From contig NZ_KB467824.1 in NCBI RefSeq assembly GCF_000344615.1, positions 4,541,482 through 4,605,481 of the forward strand: DNA of 64,000 bases, given 5' to 3'. The DNA is from Janthinobacterium sp. CG3. GTDB taxonomy: Bacteria > Pseudomonadota > Gammaproteobacteria > Burkholderiales > Burkholderiaceae_D. Below the pieces are notes generated by a model that was given only the letters and a program-made list of their open reading frames with translations, ran no database searches and was not told the origin of the DNA. The position numbers were made by a program, and so were the translations under genes. Shown piece after piece: positions 18,137-30,600 of the stretch (position 1 is the first letter of the stretch; each line of letters opens with the position of its first letter).

Positions 18137-18778
18137 ATGAAATTAGTGAAACAACTGCTAGGCGCCGCCGCCATGGCCTTCGCCCTGAGCGCCCAAGCCG
18201 CCGCCCCCGCCAACGAAGCGCCGGACGCGCTGGTCAAGCGCATCAGCCAGGAAGTGCTGGAAGTGGCCAAGGCCGACAAGGAAATCCAGGCCGGCAACCA
18301 GAACCGCGTGATGGACCTGGTTGAAAGCAAAATCCTGCCCTACGTCGATTTCGAGCGCATGACCGCGCTGGCCGCCGGACGCCACTGGCGCGACGCCACC
18401 GCCGAGCAGAAAAAACTGTTGTCGGCGGAGTTTCGCACCCTGCTGATTTACACCTACTCGGGCGCCTTGTCGCAGGTCAAGAACGAAACCGTGGAATTCA
18501 AGGCCCTGCGCGCCCAGCCTAGCGACACCGAAGTCGAAGTGCGCTCCCAGGTCAACGTCGCGCGCGGCGAGCCGGTCATGCTGAACTACCGCGTCGCCAA
18601 GGGTCCGGCGGGCTGGAAGATCTACGACATCAACGTGCTGGGCGCGTGGCTGGTCGAAACCTACAAAGGCAGTTTCGCCAGCGAAATCAGCAAATCGGGC
18701 GTCGACGGCCTGATCAAGACCCTGGCCGAGAAGAACAAGAAGCTCGCCAGCAAGCCGATCAAAGCCGCAAGCAAATAA
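18137..18778 (+). CDS. mlaC: Periplasmic phospholipid carrier MlaC
   Basis: A 213-residue protein with a signal peptide (cleavage near AQAAAPANEAP) and the MlaC/Ttg2D fold, shown by VESKILPYVDFERMTALAAG, then YTYSGALSQ and a late GWKIYDINVLGAWLVE block. MlaC shuttles phospholipids between outer-membrane MlaA and the inner-membrane MlaFEDB complex. It lies 31 bases after mlaA with AAGG before the ATG. The lysine-rich C-terminus is typical. Confidence 0.94.
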   Translation: MKLVKQLLGAAAMAFALSAQAAAPANEAPDALVKRISQEVLEVAKADKEIQAGNQNRVMDLVESKILPYVDFERMTALAAGRHWRDATAEQKKLLSAEFRTLLIYTYSGALSQVKNETVEFKALRAQPSDTEVEVRSQVNVARGEPVMLNYRVAKGPAGWKIYDINVLGAWLVETYKGSFASEISKSGVDGLIKTLAEKNKKLASKPIKAASK

Positions 18779-18794
18779 GCCAGAGAAGTCCACC

Positions 18795-19115
18795 ATGCCA
18801 GACCCGCTCGATACCCTGCAATCGCTGACTTCGCTGACAGTGCTCAACGCCAAGGCGGCGTTGGAGCAGGGTGTCGACGCGATCAAGTCCGGCCAGACCG
18901 TGTTCGACCTGCGCAACGTCAGCCAGGTCGACTCGGCCGCCGTGTCGGTGATGCTGGCGTGGCAACGCGCCGCCGACGCGGCCGGCCTGAAGCTGGAACT
19001 GAAGAACCTGCCGCCCAAGCTGAAAAGCCTGACCCGGCTGTACGGCGTCTGCGACCTCGTGTCGAGCACGCTGAAGGCGACCGACGCCAGTCCGGCCGAC
19101 CTGCACCATCATTGA
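18795..19115 (+). CDS. mlaB: STAS-domain subunit MlaB
   Basis: A 106-residue STAS-domain protein: FDLRNVSQVDSAAVSVMLAW contains the conserved D-S-A block, and LKSLTRLYGVCDL matches MlaB ends. MlaB binds MlaF and stabilises the transporter. It is the last gene of the mla run, 16 bases after mlaC. A 219-base gap follows. Confidence 0.9.
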   Translation: MPDPLDTLQSLTSLTVLNAKAALEQGVDAIKSGQTVFDLRNVSQVDSAAVSVMLAWQRAADAAGLKLELKNLPPKLKSLTRLYGVCDLVSSTLKATDASPADLHHH

Positions 19116-19334
19116 CCCTGTCCCCGCCGCTACCCCTGTTCCGCTCCCGCGCTCCAAGCCGGTAATTGCCGGTTCGACTCTTCCGAGTTGAATTTCCCAT
19201 ATAATTGAACGTTGCACGGCCGGACAATCGCCTGTGCGTCGGCAATGTCGGCTCGCGTTGCGCTGACCCGACCGGCCCATGCACCCGAGCCGCTCCGGCG
19301 CGCCACATTGCAGCACCCTATACAGAAGCCAAGC

Positions 19335-20249
19335 ATGACAGCAATCCAAATTACGAATGTCGAGAAGAGCTACAAGTCGCTCAAGGCGCTGGGCGGCGTC
19401 TCGCTGGCCATCGAAGAGGGCGAGTTCTTCGGCCTGCTGGGTCCGAACGGCGCCGGCAAGACCACCTTGATCTCCATCATCGCCGGCCTGATCCGGCCCG
19501 ATGGCGGCAGCGTCAAGATCCACGGCCACGACGTCGTCGGCGACTTCCGCGCCGCCCGCAAGGCGCTCGGCGTGGTGCCGCAGGAACTGGTGTTCGACCC
19601 GTTTTTCACGGTGCGCGAGACGCTGCGCCTGCAATCGGGTTATTTCGGCCTGAACAACAACGACCGCTGGATCGACGAGGTGATGGAAAACCTCGACCTC
19701 ACCGGCAAGGCCGACACGAATATGCGCGCGCTGTCGGGCGGCATGAAGCGGCGCGTGCTGGTGGCCCAGGCGCTGGTGCACAAGCCGCCGGTGATCGTGC
19801 TCGACGAGCCGACCGCCGGCGTCGACGTGGAGCTGCGCCAGACGCTGTGGAAGTTCATCGCGCGCCTGAACCGCGAGGGCCACACCGTGGTGCTGACCAC
19901 CCATTACCTGGAAGAGGCGCAGGCCATGTGCCAGCGCGTCGCCATGCTCAAAAGCGGCAAGGTGGTGGCGCTGGACACGATGTCGGCGCTGATCCGCCGC
20001 ATCTCCGGCTCGCAACTGGTGCTGCACCTGAAGAGCGGCGCGCTGCCGGCCGACCTGCGCCACCTGGTCACGCATCCGGACGAGGCGGCGCCGCCGAACA
20101 AGTTCAGCCTGCGCGTCAACGAATACGCCGAAGTGGAGAAGATCCTGGCGCGCCTGCGCGAGAGCGGCGCCGTGATCGACGAAATGCAATTGCAACAAGC
20201 CGATCTGGAAGACATCTTCCTGCAGATCATGGACAAGGGAACATTATGA
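19335..20249 (+). CDS. ABC exporter ATPase (YadG-like)
   Basis: A 304-residue ATPase of the DRA/CcmA-like exporter group, with Walker A GPNGAGKTT (near 38-46), signature LSGGMKRRVLVAQ, Walker B VIVLDEPTAGVD and H-loop TTHY. A ~75-residue C-terminal extension after the ATPase domain is typical of YadG-like proteins. It overlaps the downstream ABC-2 permease gene by four bases (ATGA), so the two form one exporter. The substrate is unknown. I chose the ATG at 19335 because upstream in-frame codons give an unlikely N-terminus. A possible -10 box TATAAT lies at 19200-19205. Confidence 0.88.
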   Translation: MTAIQITNVEKSYKSLKALGGVSLAIEEGEFFGLLGPNGAGKTTLISIIAGLIRPDGGSVKIHGHDVVGDFRAARKALGVVPQELVFDPFFTVRETLRLQSGYFGLNNNDRWIDEVMENLDLTGKADTNMRALSGGMKRRVLVAQALVHKPPVIVLDEPTAGVDVELRQTLWKFIARLNREGHTVVLTTHYLEEAQAMCQRVAMLKSGKVVALDTMSALIRRISGSQLVLHLKSGALPADLRHLVTHPDEAAPPNKFSLRVNEYAEVEKILARLRESGAVIDEMQLQQADLEDIFLQIMDKGTL

Positions 20250-21007
20250 TATCGACGGGTTTCCGCACCCTGGTCTACAAAGAAACGCTGCGCTTCTGGA
20301 AGGTGGCGACCCAGACCGTGGCCGCGCCGGTGCTGACGGCCATGCTGTACCTGCTGGTGTTCGGCCACGTGCTGGAAGGCCACGTCGAAGTGCACCCGGG
20401 CGTCAGCTACACCGCCTTCCTGATTCCCGGCCTGGTGATGATGAGCGTGCTGCAAAACGCCTTCGCCAACGCCTCGTCGTCGCTGATCCAGTCCAAAATC
20501 ACCGGCAACCTGGTGTTTGTGCTGCTCACGCCGTTGTCGCATTGGGAGATTTTTTCGGCCTACGTGCTGGCGGCGGTGCTGCGCGGCCTGGCCGTCGGCG
20601 GCGGCGTGTTCGCCGTCACGGTCTGGTTCGCCGACCTGTCGTTCGAGGCGCCGCTGTGGATTTTGCTGTTCGCCTTCCTGGGCGCGGCCATGCTCGGCAC
20701 CATGGGCTTGATCGCCGGCATCTGGGCCGAGAAGTTCGACCAGCTGGCGGCGTTCCAGAATTTCCTGATCATGCCCGCCACCTTCCTGTCGGGCGTGTTC
20801 TATTCGATCCACTCCTTGCCGCCGTTCTGGCAATCGGTCTCGCATTTGAACCCGTTCTTTTATATGATAGACGGCTTTCGCTACGGTTTTTTCGGCAAAT
20901 CCGACGTCAACCCGCTGCTTAGCCTGGCCATCGTCGGCGGCTTTTTGATCGTGCTGGCGCTGCTGTCGATCCGCCTGCTGAAAAGCGGCTACCGGCTGCG
21001 CCACTAG
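20246..21007 (+). CDS. ABC-2 type permease (YadH-like)
   Basis: A 253-residue membrane protein with six hydrophobic segments and the ABC-2 signature region (LIPGLVMMSVLQNAFANASS, then LIMPATFLSGVFYSI and NPFFYMIDGFRYGFFG). It pairs with the ATPase encoded just upstream. Family members export lipids, polysaccharides or drugs; nothing here fixes the substrate. Its place between mla genes and murA suggests an envelope role, but that is only contextual. Confidence 0.88.
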   Translation: MISTGFRTLVYKETLRFWKVATQTVAAPVLTAMLYLLVFGHVLEGHVEVHPGVSYTAFLIPGLVMMSVLQNAFANASSSLIQSKITGNLVFVLLTPLSHWEIFSAYVLAAVLRGLAVGGGVFAVTVWFADLSFEAPLWILLFAFLGAAMLGTMGLIAGIWAEKFDQLAAFQNFLIMPATFLSGVFYSIHSLPPFWQSVSHLNPFFYMIDGFRYGFFGKSDVNPLLSLAIVGGFLIVLALLSIRLLKSGYRLRH

Positions 21008-21056
21008 CCGTTAAGTTAAGATGCCGGGGAATACATTACAACCACAGGCATGGAGC

Positions 21057-21105
21057 CGGGGTCGGATCCCCAGCGCCAAGGCGAGAAGGTCTGACCCCGG
21101 GTTCG
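21057..21105. repeat. Dispersed GGGGTC..GACCCC intergenic repeat
   Basis: CCGGGGTCGGATCCCC and GGTCTGACCCCGG face each other around a short spacer in the gap after the ABC permease gene. It is the same repeat family as 13494-13525 and 60178-60210. Confidence 0.55.
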
Positions 21106-21183
21106 CGCCTCTGGTTTCTTGTCCGGGCCAGCGGCCCCTGAATACCTGATTCAACACCACTTATTACGCACCAAGGAAAAATC

Positions 21184-21420
21184 GTGACCACCACCCCAGA
21201 ACTGATTCACGGCTATCTCGCCGCCGGCCTCGAATGCACCCATTTGGAAGTGGAAGGCGATGGCCAGCACTTCACCGCCGTGATCGTCTCGCCGGCCTTC
21301 GCCGGCAAGCGCCTGATCCAGCGCCACCAGCTGGTCTACGCGGCCCTGGGCGACCGCATGCGCGAGGAAATCCACGCGCTGTCGATGAAAACCCTGACCC
21401 CAGAAGAATACCAAGGATAA
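21184..21420 (+). CDS. BolA-family protein (IbaG-like)
   Basis: A 78-residue BolA-fold protein: a helix, then THLEVEGDGQHFTAVIVSPAFAGK, the conserved RLIQRHQLVYAALG block and IHALSMKTLTPEEY. BolA proteins work with monothiol glutaredoxins in iron-sulfur trafficking. It starts with GTG at 21184 after AAGGAA. In E. coli the corresponding gene, ibaG, also lies between mlaB and murA, so the neighbourhood is conserved even though an ABC exporter pair is inserted here. Confidence 0.9.
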   Translation: MTTTPELIHGYLAAGLECTHLEVEGDGQHFTAVIVSPAFAGKRLIQRHQLVYAALGDRMREEIHALSMKTLTPEEYQG

Positions 21421-21426
21421 GCAAGC

Positions 21427-22677
<1,251 letters not shown>

Positions 22678-22681
22678 GGGG

Positions 22682-23362
22682 ATGACCATGAACCGATCGA
22701 ACCACGGCGACACCTCCCAGCTGATCCTGGCGCTGTCGAAGGGCCGCATTTTCGACGACACGCTGCCGCTGCTGGAAGCGGCCGGCATCACGGTGCTGGA
22801 CAATCCGGAAACCTCGCGCAAGCTGATCCTGGAGACCAACGATCCGAACGTGCGCGTCATCATCGTGCGCGCCACCGACGTGCCGACCTACGTCCAATAC
22901 GGCGCCGCCGACTTCGGCGTGGCCGGCAAGGACGTTCTGCTCGAGCACGGCGGCGAGGGCCTGTACCAGCCCATCGACCTGAACATCGCGGCCTGCCGCA
23001 TGTCGGTCGCCGTCAAGGCCGGCTTCGACTACGACACCGCGGTGCGCCAGGGCGCGCGCCTGCGCGTGGCGACCAAGTTCGTGCAGACCGCGCGCGAGCA
23101 TTTCGCCGCCAAGGGCGTGCACGTCGACCTGATCAAGTTGTACGGCTCGATGGAGCTGGCGCCGCTGGTTGGCCTGTCCGACGCCATCGTCGACCTGGTC
23201 AGCACCGGCAGCACGCTGCGCGCCAACAACCTCGTCGAGGTCGAGCACATCATGGAGATCTCCTCGCGCCTGGTGGTCAACCAGGCCGCGCTCAAGCTCA
23301 AACGCGAGCGTCTGCAGCCGATCATCGAAGCATTTGAACGCGCCTCAAAAAACCAAGGCTAG
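22682..23362 (+). CDS. hisG: ATP phosphoribosyltransferase, short form HisG
   Basis: A 226-residue HisG that catalyses the first step of histidine biosynthesis (ATP + PRPP). [22 protein letters not shown] and the PRPP-site block [14 protein letters not shown] are seen. It ends near residue 226 without the regulatory ACT-like C-terminal domain, so it is the short form, which needs the HisRS-like subunit HisZ for activity and feedback. hisZ is not in this window and must be encoded elsewhere. Confidence 0.96.
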   Translation: MTMNRSNHGDTSQLILALSKGRIFDDTLPLLEAAGITVLDNPETSRKLILETNDPNVRVIIVRATDVPTYVQYGAADFGVAGKDVLLEHGGEGLYQPIDLNIAACRMSVAVKAGFDYDTAVRQGARLRVATKFVQTAREHFAAKGVHVDLIKLYGSMELAPLVGLSDAIVDLVSTGSTLRANNLVEVEHIMEISSRLVVNQAALKLKRERLQPIIEAFERASKNQG

Positions 23363-23378
23363 TCCGCTGGAACCCATT

Positions 23379-24713
23379 ATGTCGATTACGATACGCAAGC
23401 TCGATTCAACCCAAGACGATTTCAAACAATCACTGGACGCGCTGCTTGCGTTCGAAGCCGGCACCGACGCGGCGATTGAAACCGCGGTGGCCGCCATCCT
23501 GGCCGACGTCAAGGCGCGCGGCGACGCCGCCGTGCTGGAATACACCAACCGCTTCGACCGCATCCCCAACGGCGGCGCCGCCGGCATGGCCGCCTTCGAC
23601 GTTTCGCAGGAAGAGTTGCAGGCCGCGCTGACGGCGCTGCCGGCGGCCCAGCGCGAGGCGCTGCAAACGGCCGCCGCGCGCGTGCGCGCCTTCCACGAAC
23701 GCCAGAAGCGGGAGCTGCAGGGCTTCAGCTACACCGAGCCGGACGGTACCGTGCTGGGGCAGAAGATCACGCCGCTGGACCGGGTCGGCATCTACGTCCC
23801 GGGCGGAAAGGCGGCGTATCCGTCGTCGGTGCTGATGAACGCGATTCCGGCGCAGGTCGCCGGCGTCGCCGAAATCATCATGGTGGTGCCGACCCCGGAC
23901 GGCGTGAAGAACCAGATGGTGCTGGCGGCGGCGGCGATCGCCGGCGTCACCCGCGTCATCACCATCGGCGGCGCGCAGGCGGTCGGCGCGCTGGCGCACG
24001 GCACCGCGACCATCGCCGCGGTCGACAAGATCGTCGGCCCCGGCAACGCCTACGTCGCCGCCGCCAAGCGCCGCGTGTTCGGCATCGTCGGCATCGACAT
24101 GATCGCCGGCCCGTCCGAGATCCTCATCATCTGCGACGGCACTACCGACCCGGACTGGGTGGCGATGGACCTGTTCTCGCAGGCCGAGCACGACGAATTG
24201 GCGCAGGCGATCTTGCTGTGCCCGGACGCCGACTACATCGCCCGGGTCGAGGCCAGCATCCACAAGCTGCTGCCGACGATGCCGCGGCAAGAGACCATCC
24301 GCACCTCGCTGGGCGACCGCGGCGCCCTGATCAAGGTGCGCGACATGGCCGAGGCCTGCGCCATCGCCAACGCCATCGCCGCCGAGCACCTGGAGATTTC
24401 CGCCGAAGAGCCGCAGCAGTACGCCGACCAGATCCGCCACGCCGGCGCGATGTTCCTGGGGCGCTTCTCGTCCGAGTCGTTGGGCGACTATTGCTGCGGC
24501 CCGAACCACGTGCTGCCGACCTCGCGCACCGCGCGCTTTTCGTCGCCGCTGGGCGTGTACGACTTCCAGAAGCGCTCGTCGATCATTTATGTCAGCGAAG
24601 CCGGCGCGCAAACGCTGGGCAAGGTCGCGGCCGAACTGGCCTACGGCGAAGGCTTGCAGGCGCACGCCCGCAGCGCCGAATTGCGCTTGACGCCAACGCC
24701 GCCGGCGCCATGA
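23379..24713 (+). CDS. hisD: Histidinol dehydrogenase HisD
   Basis: A 444-residue zinc enzyme that oxidises histidinol to histidine with NAD. Seen: [46 protein letters not shown] and the metal/catalytic region SQAEHDE, then [14 protein letters not shown]. The length is typical. I chose the ATG at 23379, since longer in-frame extensions overlap hisG in a non-conserved way. The stop codon overlaps the ATG of a DNA methyltransferase gene (ATGA at 24710-24713). Confidence 0.97.
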   Translation: MSITIRKLDSTQDDFKQSLDALLAFEAGTDAAIETAVAAILADVKARGDAAVLEYTNRFDRIPNGGAAGMAAFDVSQEELQAALTALPAAQREALQTAAARVRAFHERQKRELQGFSYTEPDGTVLGQKITPLDRVGIYVPGGKAAYPSSVLMNAIPAQVAGVAEIIMVVPTPDGVKNQMVLAAAAIAGVTRVITIGGAQAVGALAHGTATIAAVDKIVGPGNAYVAAAKRRVFGIVGIDMIAGPSEILIICDGTTDPDWVAMDLFSQAEHDELAQAILLCPDADYIARVEASIHKLLPTMPRQETIRTSLGDRGALIKVRDMAEACAIANAIAAEHLEISAEEPQQYADQIRHAGAMFLGRFSSESLGDYCCGPNHVLPTSRTARFSSPLGVYDFQKRSSIIYVSEAGAQTLGKVAAELAYGEGLQAHARSAELRLTPTPPAP

Positions 24714-25636
24714 GCGACGGTACGGCTTGGATCAACCAGGTGTTCTGCGAGGACGCGCTGGCCGGGCTGGCGCGCATCCCGGACGCGTCCATCGACTTGA
24801 TCCTCACCGATCCGCCCTACAACCTGGGCAAGGACTACGGCAACGCCTCGGACCAGCAGACGGTGGCAGACTACCTGCGCTGGACCGAGCAGTGGATTAG
24901 CGCCGCGCTGCCCAAGCTGAAGCCGAACGGCAGCCTGTACATCTTCCTGACCTGGCGTTTTTCGCCGGAGATCTTCGTCATGCTGAAGCAGCGCATGACG
25001 ATGATGAACGAAATCATCTGGGACCGCCGGGTGCCGTCGATGGGCGGCAGCGTGCGCAGCTTTTCGTCGGTGCACGACACCATCGGCTTTTTCGTCAACC
25101 GCAAGGACTATTACTTCGACCTGGACTCGGTGCGCATCGCCTACGACGCCGCCACCAAGAAGGCCCGCTCGCGCTCGATTTTCGTCGGCGCCAAGTGGCT
25201 CGAAGTGGGCTACAACCCCAAGGACCTGTGGAGCGTCTCGCGGCTGCACAAGGAACACCCGGAGCGGGCCGACCACCCGACCCAGAAGCCGCTTGAAATC
25301 ATCGAGCGCATGGTCAAGGCTTCCTGCCCGCCGGACGGCGTGGTGCTCGACCTGTTCATGGGCAGCGGCACCACCGCGCTGGCGGCCAAGCGCTGCGGGC
25401 GCCAGTTCGTCGGCTTCGAGCTGAACCAGGACTACTGCGACATCATCAACGCCCGCCTGCTGGCGCTGGACCAGGCCGAGCCGGAGAAGAAAAAACCGGT
25501 CAAGCGCGCCGCCAAGGCCGCGGCCAAGCCGGCCGCGAAAGTGGCCAAAGTCGCCAAAAAGGTCGCCACGCCCCGCGCCAAGAAAGCCGCCGCCAAGCCA
25601 GCCAAGAATTCCATATCCGAAGAAGTCTCACTTTAG
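24710..25636 (+). CDS. Beta-class DNA methyltransferase inside the his operon, with H1-like tail
   Basis: A 308-residue SAM-dependent DNA methyltransferase. Catalytic motif DPPY is at 34-37 and comes before the SAM-binding motif LFMGSGTT at 215-222, the order of class beta N4-cytosine/N6-adenine enzymes such as Ccr[14 protein letters not shown] (189-201) is also typical. Residues ~258-300 form a lysine/alanine/proline-rich tail ([18 protein letters not shown]), like histone H1-type DNA-binding tails, probably for non-specific DNA contact. The start overlaps the hisD stop by four bases, and hisC follows 13 bases after its end, so it is embedded in histidine biosynthesis. No restriction endonuclease is nearby, so a solitary regulatory methylase is likely (inference). 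Confidence 0.9.
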   Translation: MSDGTAWINQVFCEDALAGLARIPDASIDLILTDPPYNLGKDYGNASDQQTVADYLRWTEQWISAALPKLKPNGSLYIFLTWRFSPEIFVMLKQRMTMMNEIIWDRRVPSMGGSVRSFSSVHDTIGFFVNRKDYYFDLDSVRIAYDAATKKARSRSIFVGAKWLEVGYNPKDLWSVSRLHKEHPERADHPTQKPLEIIERMVKASCPPDGVVLDLFMGSGTTALAAKRCGRQFVGFELNQDYCDIINARLLALDQAEPEKKKPVKRAAKAAAKPAAKVAKVAKKVATPRAKKAAAKPAKNSISEEVSL

Positions 25637-25649
25637 GAGCGTTTGCAGC

Positions 25650-26741
25650 ATGTCTTTCATCGAAAACCTCATCAGCAACACGATTCGCGCCGACGTCCGC
25701 GAGATCGGCGTGTACCACGTGCCTGACGCGAGCGGTTACATCAAACTCGACGCGATGGAAAACCCGTACCTGCTGCCCGAGCATCTGCGCGCCGAGCTGG
25801 GCCGGCGCCTGGCCACGGCCATGCTGAACCGCTACCCGGTGGCCGACTACGCGACGGTGAAGGCGAAGATTTGCCGGCACCTGGGCGTGCCGGCCGGTTA
25901 CGACGTCTTGCTCGGCAACGGCTCCGACGAGCTGATCTCGATCATGGCGACGGCCACCGCGCGCCAGGACCGCCGCGCCGTGCTGATGGCGCCGGTGCCG
26001 GCCTTCGTCATGTTCTCCCGCTCGGCCCAGTTCGCCGGCATGGACTTCGTCGGCGTGCCGCTGCGGGCCGACTTCACGCTCGACCGCGCCGCCATGCTGG
26101 CGGCCATCGCCGAGCACCAGCCGGCGCTGCTGTTCCTGGCCTACCCGAACAACCCGACCGGCAACCTGTACGACGCCGACGACATGGTCGCGCTGATCGA
26201 GGCCATGGGCGAGCACGGCATCGTCGTCGTCGACGAAGCCTACGAGCCGTTCGCCCAGCACAGCTTCATGGGCCGCCTGCCGCGGTTCCCCAACCTGGTG
26301 GTGATGCGCACGCTGTCCAAGCTGGGCCTGGCCGGCATCCGCCTCGGCTACATGTCGGCCGCGCCCGAACTGCTGGAGCAGTTCGACAAGGTGCGTCCGC
26401 CGTACAACGTCAACGTGCTGACGCAGACCGCGGCCGAGTTCGCGCTCGACCACATCGACGTGCTGAACCAACAGGCGGCCGCGCTGCGCGCCGCGCGCAG
26501 CGACTTGAGCGCGCGGCTGGCGGCGCTGCCGGGCGTCGAAGTATTCCCGTCGGCGGCGAATTTCCTCCTGATCCGGGTGCCCGATTCGGCAGAAGTGTGC
26601 GCAAAACTGCACGCCCACAAGGTATTAGTCAAAAATATGGGTAAAATGCATGCTGTGCTGGCCAATTGCGTCCGCGTCACCGTCAGCACCCCGGAAGAAA
26701 ATTCCGTATTTCTCGATGCCATAACAGCATCGCTCGCATAG
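25650..26741 (+). CDS. hisC: Histidinol-phosphate aminotransferase HisC
   Basis: A 363-residue PLP-dependent class I/II aminotransferase that makes histidinol phosphate from imidazole acetol phosphate. Seen: [37 protein letters not shown] (the aspartate that pairs with PLP) and the PLP lysine in [14 protein letters not shown]. The ATG at 25650 is preceded by AGGAG. It follows the methyltransferase gene by 13 bases and is followed by hisB. Confidence 0.96.
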   Translation: MSFIENLISNTIRADVREIGVYHVPDASGYIKLDAMENPYLLPEHLRAELGRRLATAMLNRYPVADYATVKAKICRHLGVPAGYDVLLGNGSDELISIMATATARQDRRAVLMAPVPAFVMFSRSAQFAGMDFVGVPLRADFTLDRAAMLAAIAEHQPALLFLAYPNNPTGNLYDADDMVALIEAMGEHGIVVVDEAYEPFAQHSFMGRLPRFPNLVVMRTLSKLGLAGIRLGYMSAAPELLEQFDKVRPPYNVNVLTQTAAEFALDHIDVLNQQAAALRAARSDLSARLAALPGVEVFPSAANFLLIRVPDSAEVCAKLHAHKVLVKNMGKMHAVLANCVRVTVSTPEENSVFLDAITASLA

Positions 26742-26761
26742 CCAATCGCCAGAGCCTCCCC

Positions 26762-27352
26762 ATGAACCGCACCGCTGAAATCACGCGCACGACCAACGAG
26801 ACGCAAATCCGCGTCGCCATCAACCTCGACGGCACGGGCTTGCAAAAGCTCAACACCGGCGTGCCCTTCCTCGACCACATGCTCGACCAGATCGCCCGCC
26901 ACGGCTTGATCGACCTCGACATCGAAGCGACCGGCGACGTGCACATCGACAACCACCACACGGTGGAAGACGTCGGCATCACGCTCGGCATGGCGGTGGC
27001 CAAGGCCATCGGCGACAAGAAGGGCATCCGCCGCTACGGCCACGCCTACGTGCCGCTCGACGAGGCGCTCTCGCGCGTGGTGCTGGACTTCTCCGGCCGC
27101 CCAGGCATCGAGTACCACATCCCGTTCACCCGCGCGATGATCGGCGGCTTCGACGTCGACCTGACGCTGGAGTTCTTCCGCGGCTTCGTCAACCACGCGC
27201 TGGTGAGTTTGCATATCGACAACCTGCGCGGCAGCAACGCCCACCACCAGTGCGAAACGGTGTTCAAGGCCTTCGGCCGGGCGCTGCGCATGGCCGCCGA
27301 ACTCGACGAACGCGCCGCCGGCACGATTCCGTCGACCAAGGGCAGCCTTTAA
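26762..27352 (+). CDS. hisB: Imidazoleglycerol-phosphate dehydratase HisB (monofunctional)
   Basis: A 196-residue manganese enzyme for the dehydration step. The two histidine-rich metal sites are seen as [10 protein letters not shown] and [17 protein letters not shown], with [13 protein letters not shown] near the N-terminus. It has no phosphatase domain, unlike the E. coli bifunctional HisB, so histinidol phosphatase must be a separate gene outside this window. I chose the ATG at 26762 over one upstream inside hisC. Confidence 0.96.
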   Translation: MNRTAEITRTTNETQIRVAINLDGTGLQKLNTGVPFLDHMLDQIARHGLIDLDIEATGDVHIDNHHTVEDVGITLGMAVAKAIGDKKGIRRYGHAYVPLDEALSRVVLDFSGRPGIEYHIPFTRAMIGGFDVDLTLEFFRGFVNHALVSLHIDNLRGSNAHHQCETVFKAFGRALRMAAELDERAAGTIPSTKGSL

Positions 27353-27404
27353 CCGCGCCGGAGGGGCGCGCCCTTCCGGATTGTCTTTAGTTTTGATTGG
27401 CACT

Positions 27405-28043
27405 ATGAATAAAATTGTTGTGGTTGACTACGGCATGGGCAACCTGCGCTCGGTGGCGCAGGCGCTGCGCGCGGTCGCGCCGGACGCCGACGTGATCATT
27501 TCCGGTAGCGTTGCCGATATCGACAGCGCCGACCGGATCGTCTTGCCCGGCCAGGGCGCGATGCCCGACTGCATGCGCAGCCTGCGCGAATCGGGCGTGC
27601 TGGAAGCGCTGCTGCGCGGCGCCGCCAGCAAGCCGCTGATGGGCGTGTGCATCGGCGAGCAGATGCTGTTCGACGCCAGCGAGGAGGGCGACGCCGCCGG
27701 CCTGGGCCTGCTGCCCGGCAAGGTCGTGCGTTTCCAGCTCGACGGCCAGGTGCAGCAGGACGGCTCGCGCTTCAAGGTGCCGCAGATGGGCTGGAACCAA
27801 GTTCGGCAAACGGCGTCTCATCCTTTGTGGGCGGGCATTCCGGACGACGCGTATTTTTACTTCGTGCACAGCTATTTCGCCCAGCCGGAAGTGGCCGCGC
27901 ACACGGTCGGCCAGACCGTGTACGGCGCGCCGTTCAGCTGCGCCGTGGCGCGTGATAATATCTTCGCCACCCAGTTCCACCCTGAAAAAAGCGCTGCCGC
28001 GGGTTTGCAGCTCTACAAGAACTTCGTCCACTGGCAACCGTAA
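27405..28043 (+). CDS. hisH: Imidazole glycerol phosphate synthase glutaminase subunit HisH
   Basis: A 212-residue class I glutamine amidotransferase. [10 protein letters not shown] at the start, nucleophile region [11 protein letters not shown] and the catalytic histidine/glutamate in [10 protein letters not shown] are seen. It supplies ammonia through HisF for imidazole ring formation. The first ATG with the normal N-terminus ([12 protein letters not shown]) is at 27405. The 52-base gap after hisB contains a short GC hairpin near 27357-27372. Confidence 0.96.
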   Translation: MNKIVVVDYGMGNLRSVAQALRAVAPDADVIISGSVADIDSADRIVLPGQGAMPDCMRSLRESGVLEALLRGAASKPLMGVCIGEQMLFDASEEGDAAGLGLLPGKVVRFQLDGQVQQDGSRFKVPQMGWNQVRQTASHPLWAGIPDDAYFYFVHSYFAQPEVAAHTVGQTVYGAPFSCAVARDNIFATQFHPEKSAAAGLQLYKNFVHWQP

Positions 28044-28100
28044 CCCGGGCGCCGGTGTTTGCCGTTTCTTCCCCTTTCCACTCATAAATCAAACCTGACC

Positions 28101-28871
28101 ATGCTGCTTATTCCTGCCATCGACCTGAAAGACGGTCACTGTGTACGCCTGCAACAAGGCGATATGGAACTCGCCACCGTTTTCTCCGACAACCCCGCCG
28201 ACATGGCGCGTCATTGGCTGCGGCAAGGCGCGCGGCGTTTGCACCTGGTCGACTTGAACGGCGCCTTCGCCGGCAAGCCGAAGAACGAGGGCGCCGTCAA
28301 GGCGATCCTGAAGGCGGTGCAGGAGTTCGCCGTCGAAAACGGCGTCGATGAGATTCCGGTGCAACTGGGCGGCGGCATCCGCGACCTCGACACCATCGAG
28401 CGCTACCTCGACGCCGGCATCAGCTACATCATCATCGGCACGGCCGCGGTGAAAAGCCCGGGCTTCCTGCACGACGCCTGCAGCGCCTTCCCGGGCCACA
28501 TCATCGTCGGCCTCGACGCCAAGGACGGCAAGGTCGCCACCGACGGCTGGAGCAAGATGTCGGGCCACGAGGTGATCGACCTGGCCAAAAAATTCGAGGC
28601 CTACGGCGTCGAATCCATCATCTACACCGACATCGGCCGCGACGGCATGATGGGCGGCATCAACATCGAGGCCACCGTCAAGCTGGCGCAAGCGGTGAAG
28701 ATCCCGGTCATCGCCTCCGGCGGCCTGCACAACCTGGGCGACGTCGAAGCGCTGTGCGCGGTGCAAGCCGAAGGCATCGAGGGCGTCATCTGCGGCCGCT
28801 CGATCTACGAGGGCACGATCGACCTGGCGTCGGCGCAACTGCGCGCCGACGAACTGAGCGACGCCGCCTAA
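28101..28871 (+). CDS. hisA: ProFAR isomerase HisA
   Basis: A 256-residue TIM barrel that isomerises the ProFAR intermediate. Catalytic aspartates are visible in [15 protein letters not shown] near the N-terminus and in [12 protein letters not shown] in the second half. Phosphate-binding glycines appear in [12 protein letters not shown]. The ATG at 28101 gives the normal start. A 111-base gap with GGCGGC-type repeats follows before hisF. Confidence 0.96.
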   Translation: MLLIPAIDLKDGHCVRLQQGDMELATVFSDNPADMARHWLRQGARRLHLVDLNGAFAGKPKNEGAVKAILKAVQEFAVENGVDEIPVQLGGGIRDLDTIERYLDAGISYIIIGTAAVKSPGFLHDACSAFPGHIIVGLDAKDGKVATDGWSKMSGHEVIDLAKKFEAYGVESIIYTDIGRDGMMGGINIEATVKLAQAVKIPVIASGGLHNLGDVEALCAVQAEGIEGVICGRSIYEGTIDLASAQLRADELSDAA

Positions 28872-28982
28872 CAGCGGCCGCCCACGCGCCCGCCGCGCCG
28901 CCCCAAGCGGGTGCGGCGGCGGGCGGCGGCGGGCGGCGGCTTATCCGGGGCCAGCGCGCCCCGGCTTTATATTGGTTCCATC

Positions 28983-29744
<762 letters not shown>

Positions 29745-29779
29745 GCCTGCGGTCGATTGCAACAAGAACAGGAACACAG

Positions 29780-30220
29780 ATGCAGAACCCAACGACAAGC
29801 GCAAGCAATGCCAAATGGCTCAAGAAGGTCAAGTGGGACGAGAACGGCCTGGTGCCGGTGATCGCCCAGGAGGCCGGCAGCAACGACGTGCTGATGTTCG
29901 CCTGGATGAACCGCGACGCGCTGGCGCGCACGGTCGAACTGGGCGAGGCGGTGTACTGGAGCCGTTCGCGCAAGAAATTGTGGCACAAGGGCGAGGAATC
30001 GGGCCACACCCAGACGGTGCTGGAGATCCGCCTCGACTGCGACGAAGACGTGGTGCTGCTGAAGATTGAACAAACCGGCGGCATCGCCTGCCACACCGGG
30101 CGCCACTCCTGCTTCTTCCAGAAGTTCGACGGCGACGAGAAAACCGGCGAATGGCAGGTGGCCGAGCCGGTGCTGCAAGACCCCGCAACGATTTACCCCG
30201 ACACGGCAAAGACAAAATGA
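29780..30220 (+). CDS. hisI: Phosphoribosyl-AMP cyclohydrolase HisI
   Basis: A 146-residue zinc enzyme that opens the adenine ring of PR-AMP. Seen: [22 protein letters not shown], the metal site [11 protein letters not shown] and the cysteine pair in [13 protein letters not shown]. It is monofunctional: the pyrophosphohydrolase step is encoded by the separate overlapping gene hisE. Confidence 0.96.
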   Translation: MQNPTTSASNAKWLKKVKWDENGLVPVIAQEAGSNDVLMFAWMNRDALARTVELGEAVYWSRSRKKLWHKGEESGHTQTVLEIRLDCDEDVVLLKIEQTGGIACHTGRHSCFFQKFDGDEKTGEWQVAEPVLQDPATIYPDTAKTK

Positions 30221-30588
30221 GCGAAACACTGAACCGCCTGGCCGAAATCATCGAGTCGCGCAAACTGATCAACGGCGGCGACCCCGACACCTCGTACGTG
30301 GCGCGCCTGTTCGCCAAGGGCGACGACGCGATCCTGAAGAAAATCGGCGAAGAGGCGACCGAGACCGTCATGGCGGCCAAGGACGCGCGCCGCGACAACG
30401 ACAGCGCCAAGGTGCTCTACGAGTGCGCCGACCTGTGGTTCCACTCGCTGGTGATGCTGGCGCAGTTCAACCTGACGCCGCAGCAAGTGCTCGACGAGCT
30501 GGCGCGGCGCGAGGGCATCTCGGGCATCGAGGAAAAAGCGGCGCGCAAGGACGAGCTGCGCGACGCCGACGAATCGAACAAACACTAA
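30217..30588 (+). CDS. hisE: Phosphoribosyl-ATP pyrophosphatase HisE
   Basis: A 123-residue all-alpha MazG-like pyrophosphohydrolase with [16 protein letters not shown] (the EExxE metal-binding helix) and [10 protein letters not shown]. It acts at the second step of histidine biosynthesis. Its ATG overlaps the hisI stop (ATGA), so the two are translationally coupled. It is the last recognised his gene of the run. Confidence 0.96.
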   Translation: MSETLNRLAEIIESRKLINGGDPDTSYVARLFAKGDDAILKKIGEEATETVMAAKDARRDNDSAKVLYECADLWFHSLVMLAQFNLTPQQVLDELARREGISGIEEKAARKDELRDADESNKH

Positions 30589-30600
30589 GCCGGAGCCGCC

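Noticed and set aside
24710..25636. Restriction-modification system
   Set aside because: Only the methylase is present. Both neighbours are his genes and no endonuclease or specificity subunit lies near.
28890..28945. GGCGGC-rich repeats between hisA and hisF
   Set aside because: They are irregular low-complexity sequence with no spacers, so not a CRISPR array and not a defined repeat unit.
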